Positions 1 to 12,499 of a stretch of DNA of 64,000 nucleotides are shown here, in pieces; positions within the stretch are counted from its first letter, which is position 1, and each line of letters starts with the position of its first letter. The notes below the pieces were generated by a model. The model was not told where the DNA came from and did no database searches. It was given only the letters and a program-made list of their open reading frames with translations. Both the position numbers and the translations under genes were made by a program. Origin of the DNA: Amaurobius ferox (taxonomy: Eukaryota; Arthropoda; Arachnida; Araneae; Amaurobiidae); assembly GCA_951213105.1 (NCBI GenBank), contig OX578146.1, forward strand, positions 107,442,197 to 107,506,196. The letters are read 5' to 3'.

Positions 1-100
1 AGCCACATATTACTTTCCTTACAAAGCACAGGATACGCATTGTAAAGGGAAAGTATTGCAATGAAATTAAGGTCGCATACGGATTTTCGACACTTTTTCT
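1..100 (-). mobile_element. Family D repeat, stem-loop end, cut by window edge
   Basis: The arms ACTTTCCTTACA (from 12) and TGTAAAGGGAAAGT (to about 55) form a stem-loop. It is followed by a TTTTCGACAC-type segment, as in the better copies at 1846, 36301 and 47946. Only the terminal part of this interspersed repeat lies in the window. Confidence 0.5.
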
Positions 101-300
101 CCCTTGTGGGGGGGGGGGGGGGGAGAGAAAATGGGGGTTGATCTAAACATTTTTCCAAACCTTCCAGAGAGGTTCCTCCAGTGATTTGAAAACTGAATCT
201 TTGCACATTTGCAGAATCAACCATGATACAGAAAGTAGCGGAGCAAGACTTTCAATGTCTCCCCGGAGGATAAAATAATAAAATAGAGGGTGTTTAAAAG

Positions 301-590
301 TCTTTCTTTCTTTCGACCCAAACCATCCGACCTACCCGAAAGTATAAGGTATCTGTTTAGAGGGCCGGGATAGTGCTATCCAATTTAGACCCAACCTTGC
401 GGAGTGACATCCACAGCGACTGTACCCTCCTTCCCCTGCTATCAACCTCTCGGAAGGACTTTTGAACCCACAGATTTAACGTGCCCGTACTCCGCGTGGA
501 CACGGGGACAGTTTGAGTCGAGCGGAGAATTGAATTCAGGTCCTCCGAATGTAATCCCCGTGATCTAAGCACTAGGCTATCCTACTTCGA
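301..590 (-). mobile_element. tRNA-derived SINE, family SINE-A, (GAAA)n-tailed copy
   Basis: This copy reads on the minus strand. The tRNA-like head contains a box A-like TAGCCTAGTGCTTAGA and a decayed box B. The conserved SINE-A body follows (AAGTCCTTCCGAGAGG, GGGAAGGAGGGTAC, a TAAATTGG block). It ends in GTCGAAAGAAAGA, a GAAA-type tail, unlike the CAA tails of other copies. The 71-codon antisense frame here is SINE sequence, not a gene. Confidence 0.8.
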
Positions 591-948
591 TGTCTAAACG
601 TCTGTTCAGACTCTTCAAAAGCCTACCGGGGATCTAGAAACCTAACACATTGCACATTTATAATACCAACAGTGGAATAGAATTTATTGCCGACCGCCCC
701 TGGTGGAAATACATTTTCGGGCCCCGTCGTATAAATTTATAGTAAAAAAATATATATAACACTGGGCACGAAAGATGGGCCCAGCAGAGCTTTGCGGGCC
801 CCCATAATTTACTTATGGTCAAAAACGGGTCTGGCGTCATACATTGTTAAACGAAATAAAACTTATTAAAAAATGTCTGTAACTTAATTTTCTAAGAACG
901 TAAGTTTCCCCGCCTTTGATTGGCTTAGATATTACCATACTGATTCTA

Positions 949-1117
949 TGTGGAGTACGGACACGTTACAACTATACGCGTCAGAAAGTTCTTTGGAGAG
1001 GTTGGTGGCAAGGTAAGCAGAGTGCGGTCCTTGTGGATGCACCCCCCCCCCCCTCTACTGGGTTCCATCTAAATTGGTTACTGTTCCAGCCATCCAAACA
1101 GATACCTTACACCTCCG
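949..1117 (+). mobile_element. Diverged SINE-A fragment
   Basis: It matches the SINE-A body from GGAGTACGGACACG to a variant of the CTTACACCT end, with many substitutions and a poly-C tract at about 1041. It abuts a second SINE-A body immediately downstream, so the two sit head to tail. Confidence 0.65.
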
Positions 1118-1300
1118 GGTATCTCCGAGAGGTTGGTGGTAGGGGAAGGAGGGTACGGTCCCTGTGGATGCCTCCACCACTGGGTTCCGGTCTAAATTGG
1201 GTGGCACTTTCCGGCCGTCCATACGGTTACCTTACACCTTTCTGGTAGGTCGGACGGTCTGGGTTTCAACAACACCTTCGGGTATGCCGGTCATTCGGGG
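1118..1300 (+). mobile_element. 5'-truncated SINE-A copy
   Basis: It begins at TATCTCCGAGAGGTTGGTGG and continues through GGTCTAAATTGGGTGGCACT and the CTTACACCTTTCTGGTAGG terminus to GGTTTCAACAACACC, then GTCGAAAGAAATA. Both tail types (CAA and GAAA) are seen after this copy. The 110-codon plus frame from 916 is built from these two SINE copies and is not a gene. Confidence 0.75.
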
Positions 1301-1845
1301 TCGAAAGAAATAAAGTCTAAAATACAAGTACAATAATACGAGTATGAGAAATTACGGTATGAGAAATTAAATATCGAAACCAACACCCCCAAACCGGCCG
1401 TCTATTTCTTTACATATCACAACGAACTATAAAGGCGAAAGTGGATTATCAGTGATTTCCATCGATTCTCACTTCATAATATCTGACAGCAGAATGATGC
1501 CATTTTAAAAAAGACAATAGCGAATAATTAACAAGTAGCTGACATATGCCATTCGCTAAACGACAACTTAAAATACTGTTATAAGAATGGCGGCCATTTA
1601 GATGCAAAAGAACTTTTTATGCCGCGAAGGAAGTGTTGGCAAGTAATTTAGTTCTAACACGCGACATTCTTGGTCCCCAGATAAGAGAGGTCAGTGATAT
1701 TCGCAATATTTCAAAATTCGAAGGGTTTGGCTTCATAGTCATCAATTCCCGACGAATGAAGATAAAGTCGATAAAGAGATGTTTAACTATAGATATGTGT
1801 TCATTACTATTTTCGCGAATAATGAAGTCTAAACTATCAGTTTTA
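1301..1845. other. AT-rich sequence, nothing recognised
   Basis: I see no gene, tRNA, tandem repeat or transposon end here. Confidence 0.5.
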
Positions 1846-2430
1846 CTTTCCTTACATAGCATAATGTATAGGGAAAGCATTGTGATGAGGTCAAAAATTC
1901 GAATTTGAGTTTTCGACGGAAGAGCACGTTTCAAGCATCCCTGAACTTGAATCCATTGTTTTTGAGGTCACGCGTGTATGTGTGTGTGTTCGTGAGTCTG
2001 CGGACGCGATATTTCCCGAACGAATGGAGCATTTCGAAAATCATTTGGTATACGATTATTACAATCAGTAAATACTGGAAATCTATGGAAAAGCAATCGA
2101 ATGTATGACCCCCACTCCCAATTCTCAAATAAATATCGGAAACATCATTCAAAAATCAAGACATTCAATAATGATATATAAATAATCATATCCTACGTAA
2201 TTTTTTAATAGAAAACGAATGACATAAACTTCAGGAAGCTGGCATGACCCGTTCTCAAGATACTGTCCGTTTTTCAAATAAATTTAGCAAAAAAATTTAA
2301 AATTTAAAAAGCGGTAGTACCCAATATATTCACTTTCCATGTGCAATATTATGCAACAAATATGTTAATATCACTTTCGTGGATCTAGATCGTTCCATTA
2401 ACAATAGAAGATACTCGTACTTTTGGAAAT
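1846..2430 (-). mobile_element. Family D interspersed repeat with terminal stem-loop
   Basis: The stem-loop end is at 1850-1887 (ACTTTCCTTACATA pairing with TGTATAGGGAAAG). Next come a TTTTCGACGG motif, a TGTGTGTGT stretch, and a body shared with 19165-19715 and, inverted, with 36301-36785. The shared body includes ACATAAACTT, CATGACCCGTTCTC and GTGGATCTAGATCGTTCCAT. No coding capacity is recognisable. The class is uncertain: a terminal hairpin would fit a Helitron-like non-autonomous element, but I cannot show the diagnostic CTRR end. Confidence 0.65.
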
Positions 2431-3040
2431 TAGTTTTATATTTTGACACCCAAGAACTTGCCCATAGCCTTGGATATATTTCTCGAGATATTAATTAAAT
2501 GTCCATTGCAATTTTGATGAGGATTCCCCCCCCCCCCTTTTTTTTTTCATACGAGTATGAATTAAATGATTCTTTTTAGAATAATAAGTTGCTAAATGCG
2601 CTCAATTTCAATTCACGTAGTGTTAATTCAATGCCAAGAAAACATTCGACATGAACCTTGTACATCAAATTTTTTATTATGAAAAAAGTAAAGTTATTGC
2701 ATTATGTAGGGAAAGTCAAGTTCTGTTTTCTTATTTTCAAGTATACGCATTTATCTCTTTAGTTTATAAATTACTAGAAATTCTGCATTTATAGTTTTAG
2801 TTTCTGCAATGTTTATCTAAATACAGTAGACTTTGTTTATAGCGTTTTTAATGAAACTCCGGATTTAATGGGAAAATAATCGGCTTTTAATTGGTAAAAT
2901 GTTAATACCTGTTGGATTTGTTCGTTTTCAACGAGCATAATTTTAGCACTGCTCCTGGATTTAACGAGCATGTAAAATAATAAAATCGAATAAGGTAATA
3001 AAGGGATTATTAATCGGGAACAAAAAATAAATAAATAAAT
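2431..3040. other. AT-rich spacer with a half stem-loop and a possible transposon end
   Basis: At 2685-2720 there is one arm of the family D stem (TGTAGGGAAAGT). At 2824, CAGTAGACTTTGTTTATAGC is followed by two copies of an AACGAGCAT word. This resembles the end of a pogo/Tc1-type element, but no partner terminal repeat was found. Nothing else is recognised. Confidence 0.3.
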
Positions 3041-4340
<1,300 letters not shown>

Positions 4341-4408
4341 GAGAGTTTACACCCAGATTTGAAGAAATTACAGCAGTGTTCGTACGAAATGTTAGGGGTC
4401 ATGGTGTC

Positions 4409-5122
4409 CAGAGCCTGATCAAGCCAAAATGGGGCCCAACGCCTGGTGTTAATTCAGGGCCCCATGCACTCAACGCATACCAAACACATGCAAAACATTA
4501 ACATATAACAAATTTTAGGGCTTAGGATCACAGTTCAGGAGGCCCATTAGTACATGTACAAAACTTTCTTTTAACTTTTTACTTTATAAATAATATATTA
4601 AGACTTAAAAGGATGTATAATATTTACAACTTTCAAACTTTTTACATTATAAATAATATAGTACATGTACAAAATATATTATATAGTATAGTACATGTAT
4701 ACATAATATAGTGCAATTTTAGTATGCACAATTTTAATACATGCAAAAAACTTTCTGTTAACTTTTTACTTTATAAATAATACATTAAGACTTTAAAGGA
4801 TGTATAATATTTAAATTTTTTTACTTTATAAATAATATATTAAAACTTTAAAGGATGTATAATATTTAAAACTTTTTACTTTATAAATAATATATTAAGA
4901 CTTTAAAGGATGCATAATATTTAAAACTTTCAAACTTTTTACTTTATAAATAATATATTAAAACTTAAGATGTATAATATTTAAAACTATTAACATATTT
5001 CAATTTGAAATAAAAACTGATATTACCAGAAGAAATTATTCTTGTTTAAATGTTTTTTATCATATACAAATTTAGGGGCCCAGGGCAGCGGTCCCAGTGG
5101 CCCGTGCGTTAATCAGGCTCTG
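4409..5122. mobile_element. hAT-like MITE, 714 bp, with 8-bp target duplication
   Basis: The left end reads CAGAGCCTGATCAAGCC. The right end, reverse-complemented, reads CAGAGCCTGATTAACGCA, so the first 11 bases are identical. Flanking octamers are ATGGTGTC (4401-4408) and ATGGCGTC (5123-5130), 7 of 8 matching. An 8-bp duplication with CAG-starting ends is characteristic of the hAT superfamily. There is no transposase; the interior is AT-rich tandem repeat bordered by GGGCCC-rich subterminal sequence. Confidence 0.85.
4567..4992 (+). repeat. AT-rich tandem repeat inside the hAT-like MITE
   Basis: About six copies of a ~57-62 bp unit with core CTTTTTACTTTATAAATAAT followed by GGATGTATAATATTTAAA. 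The second copy is partial and rearranged, with GTACATGTAC words. Internal tandem growth explains most of this MITE's length. Confidence 0.85.
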
Positions 5123-5352
5123 ATGGCGTCTCCTCCATATTTGTTCCCTTTTTTATAAATGTCTTCTCCAGCCTCAAAATAAAAATATAGGGGGTCTGGG
5201 CCCCATCTGACAGCCTTCCCCACTCAATTAGCGTCCTATCCCTCTATGTGGTGGCCCTTTCCTCTCACAACCCCCTTTTCAGGATCCTGGCCACGCCTAA
5301 AGTTAATAGTGTTGGATTTCGTTTCCTAACATGGAACCTAGAGAACTAACAC
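5123..5352. other. Sequence between MITE and LTR
   Basis: Relatively GC-rich. It includes CAGGATCCTGGCCACGCC at about 5279, which resembles a hAT-type end, but no partner was found. No gene is recognised. Confidence 0.3.
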
Positions 5353-5871
5353 TGTTACAACGTATCCTCTGAAATCCTGGGTGTGCGCTCAGGAACCAAG
5401 AACAAGTCCACATTTCTGAATAACTAACACGTTTATTCACAAGCACCGCGTAAACAGGAACAATATACAGTTAAACAGTACTTAAATGCTCCACTAATTT
5501 CACAAAATAACTGATGCTATTCTAAAAACATTGACAAAAGTATCAGTTCAATCTGGCTCGTATCTCGTCAACTTCTTTCCGACTGAGCAATGACTCTTTT
5601 CTATAGACTCTCCATAGAAACTTCTGGAAATCTCTCATATCACGTGGAATATTGGTTATTTCGAGGTGTTTCTCGAACCGTCGAGAAATCGCAAAATTGG
5701 CGATAAATCACCAAATATGGCAATTCTTCTTTGAACTTCGGCGTCTGGCAACCCTAGATTCACGCAATGGAAAAGGATTGTCCGTACGGGTGTTTTCTCC
5801 GATTGGTCTTCGAAAGAAACGAAAGTGAGAAGAGGAAAAGATACTTCAAAGTGTTTTACAAGTTCATAACA
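5353..5871 (-). mobile_element. Solo LTR, LTR-L family (copy 1, 519 bp)
   Basis: On the minus strand the unit begins TGTTATGAAC (5871) and ends CGTTGTAACA (5353), giving the TG...CA form with short inverted termini seen in all family members. A TATA-like TCTATAGAAAAG and a downstream GTGAATAAACG polyadenylation-type signal are in the expected order for U3-R-U5. Flanking 4-mers ACAC/ATAC match 3 of 4. No internal retrotransposon sequence adjoins it, so it is a solo LTR. Copies 2-4 lie at 15401, 21681 and 26599. Gypsy/Ty3-like is an inference from the short duplication. Confidence 0.75.
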
Positions 5872-6120
5872 ATATACTATATATTTCTGCCACTGTATGG
5901 AGGGGGATATTTAAGAATATGTCTATGGCGAACAAATTTAAACAAGACAAACAAAATTTTGTTACCCTATTCATATACACACTCTAAAGCACATCACTCC
6001 AAAATTGTTCAAAACGCTTAAAAGGCGTATTTCCGTCAAAATTTCAACTATTTTAATTTTCGACAGATATTTCATTTTACTACTTTACTGAAACCATTGT
6101 AATTCCGCAACCAACGTGTG
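5872..6120. other. AT-rich, nothing recognised
   Basis: Includes the end of an 84-codon frame that starts inside the LTR. No feature is supported. Confidence 0.4.
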
Positions 6121-6352
6121 GTGTGTGTGTGTAGGGGGGGGGGGGCAGTGTTTCTTTCAGGACTTTTTGGCCGGGAGTGCGAATGAAATCTAAGGGGGGG
6201 GGGGGGGCAAGTTTTCTATTTGCCCTATATAAATATATCAAAATGTTGTGTTACGTCACATAAACAGAAACTAGGTTAGCATAAAATGCTTCCAGGGGTG
6301 GGGCGAATGAATACTCGGAGGTATGCCTGAAAGAAGGGGGGGGGGGGTAATA
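6121..6352 (+). repeat. Family K repeat with embedded poly-G tracts (copy 1)
   Basis: The block CTTTCAGGACTTTTTGGCCG, then a long G run, then GCAAGTTTTCTATTTGCCC and a TATAAATATATC segment recurs inverted at 11788-11890. The poly-G tract sits at the same place in both copies. A related second half with another G run follows to 6350. Confidence 0.7.
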
Positions 6353-7275
6353 ACCGTTAAAAGCTCCTGACTAAGATGAGGTTCATACTATAGCATGAAA
6401 ATGTAATAATAGTTGATTCGAATATTTAAAAAAAAAATAGTTTTTCCCTCCCTATGTCGCATCTCATTAATCCAAATTACCAATAATTCAAACAAAATTA
6501 ATCTCCTGGAATTCGAATAAAGGACATTCCATTGCACATCATTTAATATCTACTCCATGGGAGGGGAAAAGCGCCCTTTCCTGCACGCGAAGTGTGACGT
6601 CACAAACTGGGTGGGGCCAAGAGAAATAAATGCTAGGATCAAATATCGGGTTGATCAGAAGGATAGTGATAGGCTAATAAACGATAAATAATGGCTCCTT
6701 TGTGTAGGGAATTTCGATGGACGGCGAACGACATTAAGCACTACTTTCACGGCGGATTAGGCTCTTTATCGCACGGCTATTAAGAGGAATATGATGCCTC
6801 TGAATCATGTGAATTAGTTTGCGGAGATTCAAGATTGCATAAATGTGTAGGATTTTAATATACTTTTAGTTAACGGGCGGTGGCAGCGGTGAAATGAAAC
6901 AATGAGAAATCGTAATGAATGGGATTAATGTAAAGTACGATTGAGATTGATTTCACATATTATACAGTGTTCCTATAAGAATGTCCTTAAGAACCGCAAT
7001 GAATTTATCAAGTTAAGCCCATCCAGGGGTCGTGACCACTGCCTATTGTCGTATTTTGCCAAAGAAAATTCAATTTGGCGATTGAAAAATAGATCTGGCG
7101 ATTATGAATTCTGCCAATGTTAAAATCAAAAATCGCGGTATGCTAAACATAATTATGTGTACTACTTATACTATCTGTCTTTCCCATAACAATGATCTTT
7201 GGAATTTGAGAATATATGAGTCGAAACAAATTTTTCAAATCAAACGTCAAAATAACTCCATTTGGTGAATAGGTT
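6353..7275. other. Apparently unique sequence, GC-richer core at 6550-6900
   Basis: I found no element end or tandem repeat. The block 6550-6900 is less AT-rich than its surroundings and contains TGACGTCA (6595-6602). At 7040-7110 three GGCGA/TTGCC words recall the TTTGGCGA motif of the LTR-L family. A 60-codon frame (6941-7123) has no recognisable protein features. Confidence 0.4.
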
Positions 7276-7461
7276 CTTCTTCTTCGACCCAGATCGTTCG
7301 ACGTACCCGAAGATGTAAGATATCTGTTTGGACGGCCAGGAAGTGCCACCCAATTTAGGCCAACACCCAGGGGGGGGGGCGGCATCCACAAGAACCGTAC
7401 CCTCCTTCCCCTACCACCAACCTCTGGGAAGGACTTACGGACCCACATATATAACGTGCTT
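7276..7461 (-). mobile_element. SINE-A copy, head-truncated, GAA-type tail
   Basis: The minus-strand SINE-A body runs from the CACGTT(A) block through GTCCTTCCCAGAGGTTGG and GGGAAGGAGGGTACGG to a tail read on the plus strand as TTCTTCTTCGACCC. The tRNA-like head is missing. A poly-G run interrupts the body at about 7370. Confidence 0.75.
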
Positions 7462-7462
7462 T

Positions 7463-7835
7463 CTTTTAAAAGGAAATTTACATTAAGCGCCTCCCTACCC
7501 TTCATTTTCTGTGAATTTCCGATGGATTTGATTGAGGAGGCAGATTGACGGAATTTTAGAATTTTCTTTCAACAGGAATAAGCGTCCCCTTACATTTTCT
7601 GTGAATTTTCGTTGCATTTAAAGGGGCGAATGGACGGAATTTTACTTGTTTCTTTTAACACAAATTTCACAATAAGCGCATCCCTCCCTTTCTTTTTATG
7701 AATTTCCGTTGCATTCAAGAGGGCGAATCGACGGAATTTTACTTGTTTCTTTCAACAGAATATTCGCAAAAGCGCCTCCCGAATAGCCCTTGTATTTGAG
7801 TAGGTGGGAGGTTAAACGACGGAATTCTGGACGGA
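7463..7835 (+). repeat. Tandem repeat, four diverged ~95-103 bp units
   Basis: Units start near 7476, 7579, 7673 and 7764 with AAGCGCCTCCC-type words. Each contains CTGTGAATTTCCGTTGCATT, GGCGAATGGACGGAATTTTA and CTTGTTTCTTTCAACA. The last is incomplete. It begins at the 5' side of the adjacent SINE. Confidence 0.85.
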
Positions 7836-10800
7836 ATTAAAATATGTGCATCGGTTGCTAAAATTTCAGCACCTACTCCTGCAGCAGAAATCGTTCTTCA
7901 AATATAGAGCTTTTGGAATGAGCGCTGATAAAAATTCTGCCATTCATATAACTACAAAACTATTCATCGGCGTCTTCCCATCACTAATGAACTGTTGTTT
8001 GCATATCTCAGTAACTGTTTCTTATTTATACCTGACGAATCGTAACCACTATTTTCATACCGGCGTCAAAGAAAAGTGCCCCGGAAAAAAAAAAGAGCCA
8101 AGTTCCAAGCCACGTTACGCATGACTTGGCACCTATTCTTTTCGTAATATGTACTTATATAAGAAAAAGGAGGTATTTCTCTTTTGAAGAATGGCATCAC
8201 TGAATTCAAGGAACTGAAATGCTACCCCTCTGCACGTGTATAATTACCCGGAGAATTCAAAGATATTTCATAAATACGAGAATAAGATAACCATTTAAGA
8301 TGGCGAGGTCAGAATAGATCATACTTTAAGCCACTAGATTTCATAAAAAAAAAAAAAAAAAAAAAGTTCAAAATACCCTACTTTTAGAAAATATTGAAGA
8401 AAATGGGAATTTTCTAACGCCCAAACATCTACCGGCAGTAATAAAAATCGCAAGGTTTCTGGAATTCTATAGCGTCAATTATACTTTTCATGTGTCGACG
8501 TATGAGTGTATTCAAATTTGTCCAGACGTTGAAAACCTGAATATCGTAGGGCAGTGTTTTTCAAAAATTTTTGGGTCGTGGAACTCTTTTTGGAATTCGA
8601 TTTAGAATAGAAAAAAAGTCGAAAATAACATTTCTTAATTTTTTTTACAGTACCCCCAAAAAAATAATCAAGCAAAATCTTTGTACTAATAATTGGTGTT
8701 AAAATTATTAATTGCTGTTGCAATTAATAATAATTATTGTTACATACATTTTAATCTACTTTCACCTCAAAAGCATTAAAACTTAATTAAAATGTGTTAA
8801 AAATATTTTTTTTTCAAATTGTAAAGGTGCATTAAATACCATGGTTAAAATTCTTATTCATTTTGGAAGAATTTTGTGAAAAAATGTGATACAGAGTAAA
8901 ACACACAAAACAGAAAATTTTCAATCTTCTTCAACTTGACAAGCCGATTATTCGAAAACTATAAGAGCTTTTTCTTAATAATATAGATGTATTTAATATA
9001 ATAATATATATATTTCAATACTACATTTTCTAGTACATATTTGTGTTGTTTACTATTTATATCCATCTTTTATATTTTACTATTTATTATAGAGTAAAAA
9101 TTAGGAAAACGCAAGAAACGCTGGCTCAGAAAGATACATTTTAAAGTTTTTTAGAAGAAAATAAGTTCAAAATATTCAAATATTGAAAATATTTTTATAT
9201 ATTCATAATCTGGACCCTATGTCCGACAAAACAAGACAATATATTTACATTTGTATCTATTAGGTTTAGGAGCATAAGTATTCAAAGTATTTACATCCCC
9301 TCCCCCCCCCCCCCCCCAAAAAAAAACCATGTTGTTCCCATCAAAACAGGAATTTAAGAAATTTCAATTGCTCAACATTGCTTTAATTTTGATCAGCACT
9401 TTTCATTTTCTCCCGCATGGATTACACAAAAATGTAATTCGATCTTTTCACTTTTTGAAGTCCTTCATATTCAGAAAAATTCTAGTAATTTTCTAGTGCA
9501 TTTTCCCCCATGGTCTGGGTGGTTGTATCCTTTTTTCTTTATTTTTCTTTTAATTTTACCTATTTCTTAGCATTAGAGACTCTTGTGTATTCTCGGTTTG
9601 ATTTTTTTTTTTTTTTTGTCTTGTAGCTACCTATTTAATCTTTTGCGAACCTATTTAATCCTTCGTCTTGTTGGGCATTTTTGCTGTGTTCTGGGGCAAT
9701 CTAATCTTGCGTGTTAGTCCTCTGTTTCGCATTGGTTGGGCTCTTCAGTTTTGTGATTGACTCTCAAACCATGACTTGAGTATATAAACACCCATGTTCC
9801 TTTCATTTGTGCCCTTTTTGACTCCGGGTTGATTGGTCTATCTTGCAATGGAAATGAAGATCTAATATATGCTGCATTGTTTAATTAATTTGTGCTTAAT
9901 TGCGTTGCTGAAGTTTTTCCATTTCCTATGCACAAAGTGGTTTCACTTATTGATGATTATATCCCAATTATCAACGATAATTATAAATCCACCCAAATTC
10001 ACTCGAGATAACTTTTGTAAATTTTTGGAAATTCACCCTAAAAAGTTGAACAGGAACTAAAAGTGGTGAGAAATAAGTGTGTTAGCGAAAGAGCATGCAC
10101 TGTATCGCCAGCAAGGGAGAGGGGGGGGGGGGGTTAAAAATGAACAATCAAACTAACGGTAAAAACAACCAATAACTCCTCAAAACACTTAAAGTATTTT
10201 GCAGCCACATTCCCCAGAAAAAAAATATATATATATATTGGCAGAGATTAAGTATTCGTGATTCCCAAAAGGCTCTAACCAAGGGCAATCGTGCGCTCCC
10301 CTAACTAATTTTTTAATTAGTTTACGTCAAGATAAGCTTTTCAAACAAATGTCCTCCACAGAAGAATGCTCGAATATGGGTCATTAAGCCGAACAGCAAT
10401 TAAAGGATCAAATTAAACAAACACTCTCGAACGCAGGGCGTAAGAAATAAAATAAAAATAAAAAAAAATCCGAAAAGAAAATTTGAAATTGTTTCCGAGG
10501 AGCACCTGGTTCAAGATTAATGGAGGCAGGGGGTGTAGATAGAGGAGAAAAATCGAGGGCATGTGGCTGCGGAAAGAAAACAAAACGAAAAGTAAGAGAA
10601 CAACACAATTTTGTTCCAGCAATGTCATCAGATAAGGGAGAAGGCAGAACCCAAGAGTCAAATGGTTAAAGCGTGGGATGGAAAGGTATGCTTTCAGATT
10701 CGCGATTCGAAGCTGTTTCGGCTGTTGTATTGGCACGCAGAGTTTATGAGAAAATTACGAGAGGAGCGTTTTACGGAGGATCATTAACAAAGAAAATAGA

Positions 10801-11650
10801 GAGGAAGGCAAGGAAATTAGAGGTCAAGATTTTCAGCACATACCCGATTCGGGTCTGATGTTGAAAACCTCCTCATTGTTTTAACAGGGGTCGGCAACCG
10901 GTGGATCATGAGCAAGACTCGCAGTCGAGGCTTATGCGGGATGCTATGCTAATTCTACACTTGGAACATTTAAGTTAAGATTCTACATTACCAGAGATCC
11001 ACCCCTTTGAATTGTTGCGGGATAGAGGTCTGCACGAACTTAGGCTTCGCCCGGAACTTTTCTTGGAAGGTTTTGGGCCGAGACTGACTAGGATTTAGTT
11101 AAAAAAACATCAGGCCGGACCCAAGATAAAATATCCTTTTTTTTCTTAATTCTTATTCCGAATTATTTTATCTTGTCACGTGCTTATCGTGGACTTATTA
11201 TATCCCATGCTATTAATATTATCGCAACATAAATGTTTCCCTTCTTTTCATCGGCATATTCATTTTAGGCTACCAATCAACTACAAAAGAAACTCTCTCA
11301 TTCTAATGAATCCACTTGATGCAGTTTCTCAACGACTATAATCATAACTACACGACTAAAATATGCCTACCACATTAACTTCCCATCCTTAAAAGATCCT
11401 CGCTTCTGTTTTTCCCTCCACAGGTGAAACACTGCATTTTTGCAGACGACACCGACACCTTTGCTGCTATGGTTGTCCATCGTCCAAGGTACTTATTGAC
11501 TGCAGCTTAAGCCATCTGTGACTGCATATTCAAAATCCACATCTATCCATCCATCCATCAACAAGGAATGTTTTAAATCACCAAATAACATCAAACTTAG
11601 TACAAGAACTATAATCTCGATGTGGGGATACGTGAGTTTTATCACAGACA
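7836..11650. other. Long AT-rich stretch without recognised gene
   Basis: No coding region is supported. Items seen: A-runs (8346-8365); (TA)-rich DNA near 9000; a poly-C run (9299-9317); hAT-end-like words CAGTGTTTTTCAAAAATTTT (8552) and CAGGGGTCGGCAACC (10885), neither with a matching opposite end; and a possible core promoter GAGTATATAAACACC (9778) with nothing recognisable downstream. Frames at 10413-10736 and 10673-10858 show no family features. Confidence 0.4.
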
Positions 11651-11764
11651 CCGCCAATGCCTGCAAAGGGGGATCGAACTGTTTGGCAAAGGGTATGTCA
11701 AATACCTGTCTTCTTGGGAGGTTCTTCGTTTGGGATGGACGCTGTCCCACCCGTAAGCAAAAGG
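11651..11764. mobile_element. TTAA-type MITE, left-truncated (PB copy 1)
   Basis: The right half matches the MITEs at 46552 and 60295: GGGGGATCGAACTGTTT, AAATACCTGTCTTCTTGG, then the terminal repeat CACCCGTAAGCAAAAGG followed by TTAA (11765-11768). The left terminal repeat is absent. TTAA flanks and CC-starting ends suggest piggyBac-like. The frames overlapping here are MITE sequence. Confidence 0.75.
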
Positions 11765-11787
11765 TTAACCTAGCTTCTATTTATGTG

Positions 11788-11890
11788 TCAGCATTTGGAT
11801 ATATTAATATAGGACAAATGCAAAACTTGCCCCCCCCCCCCCCTAAAGTTTCATTAGCCCTCCGGTCAAAAAGTCCTGAAAGAAAGACTG
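11788..11890 (-). repeat. Family K repeat, poly-C/G tract (copy 2)
   Basis: Inverted relative to 6150-6260: TTGCCC(C)n, then TTCATTAGCCC, CCGGTCAAAAAGTCCTGAAAG. The homopolymer is at the equivalent position. Confidence 0.7.
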
Positions 11891-12121
11891 GATGGCATTG
11901 CACCAAAGGACGGTACTTTTAAGGTCTATTTAAATTTGATCTACAGCGCAACAGGGGATTTTTCTATTCCATTTCTAAAGTCCACCTTTCCATTTCCATC
12001 ACTATCCATCACACTGAGCTCCTCCGTCAACCTCAATATGATACTTCAAATCCAAAATCGCGCTACACAGCGGTCTATCGATTTGCTATCGATCTGGTAG
12101 ACAACGACATACATTATCGAA
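11891..12121. other. Spacer, nothing recognised
   Basis: Mixed composition. No feature is supported. Confidence 0.4.
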
Positions 12122-12360
12122 TCGAGCATCGCCATCTCTGCATTGCCTGAGTGCTATATCGTGTTCCTCAATAATGCAGCATTACCACTTCCGAGCGTGC
12201 TCTCCCTTGCCGCCCTATTTGTTTTCGAACTGGTCACACCCAGAGCCCTCACCGACCCTCCCATTTCCCCAACTCGAAAAAGTTCGAAAAAGCAAACAGG
12301 GTCGTCTTCCAAAGTTTTCAGTTTGTTTTGCCGAAGCCCAATCTTTTCGAAGCTGAAGAG
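12122..12360 (+). repeat. Duplicated block, copy 1 (empty site for a SINE)
   Basis: Diverged paralogue of 13736-14215. Shared words include GAGTGCTATATCG/GAGTGTTATATCG, CCCTATTTGTTTTCGAACTG/CCCTTATTTGTTCTAGAACTG and AAAAAGTT.. GCAAACAGGGT. At 12292-12302 GCAAACAGGGT runs on into CGTCTTCC. In copy 2 the same word is split by a SINE. Overlapping frames on both strands are unconvincing as genes. The origin of the block is unknown. Confidence 0.75.
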
Positions 12361-12499
12361 TTGCAACAAATGCAATATCATGTAACAGAACGCCACTGGG
12401 CAATAATTTAATCTTATAATCATTGCTACATGCTCACACACACACAAATATATATACAGTGTTCTCAGTAAAGTCCTTAGGCACCTAAATAAGTTTGTA
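12361..12499. other. Short spacer with (CA)n
   Basis: A small CACACACACA run at about 12436 and ATATATATACAGTG. Nothing else is recognised. Confidence 0.4.

Noticed and set aside
2824..2960. pogo/Tigger-like element start (CAGTAGACTTTG)
   Set aside because: No opposite terminal repeat and no transposase trace; kept only as a note in the spacer entry.
8552..8600. hAT-like left end CAGTGTTTTTCAAAAATTTT
   Set aside because: No matching inverted end or octamer duplication within several kb.
9778..9810. TATA box GAGTATATAAACACC as a gene promoter
   Set aside because: No coding sequence follows, and a single TATA-like word in AT-rich DNA is weak evidence.
10885..10910. hAT-like end CAGGGGTCGGCAACC
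   Set aside because: The inverted partner GGTTGCCGACCCCTG was not found nearby, so no element could be delimited.
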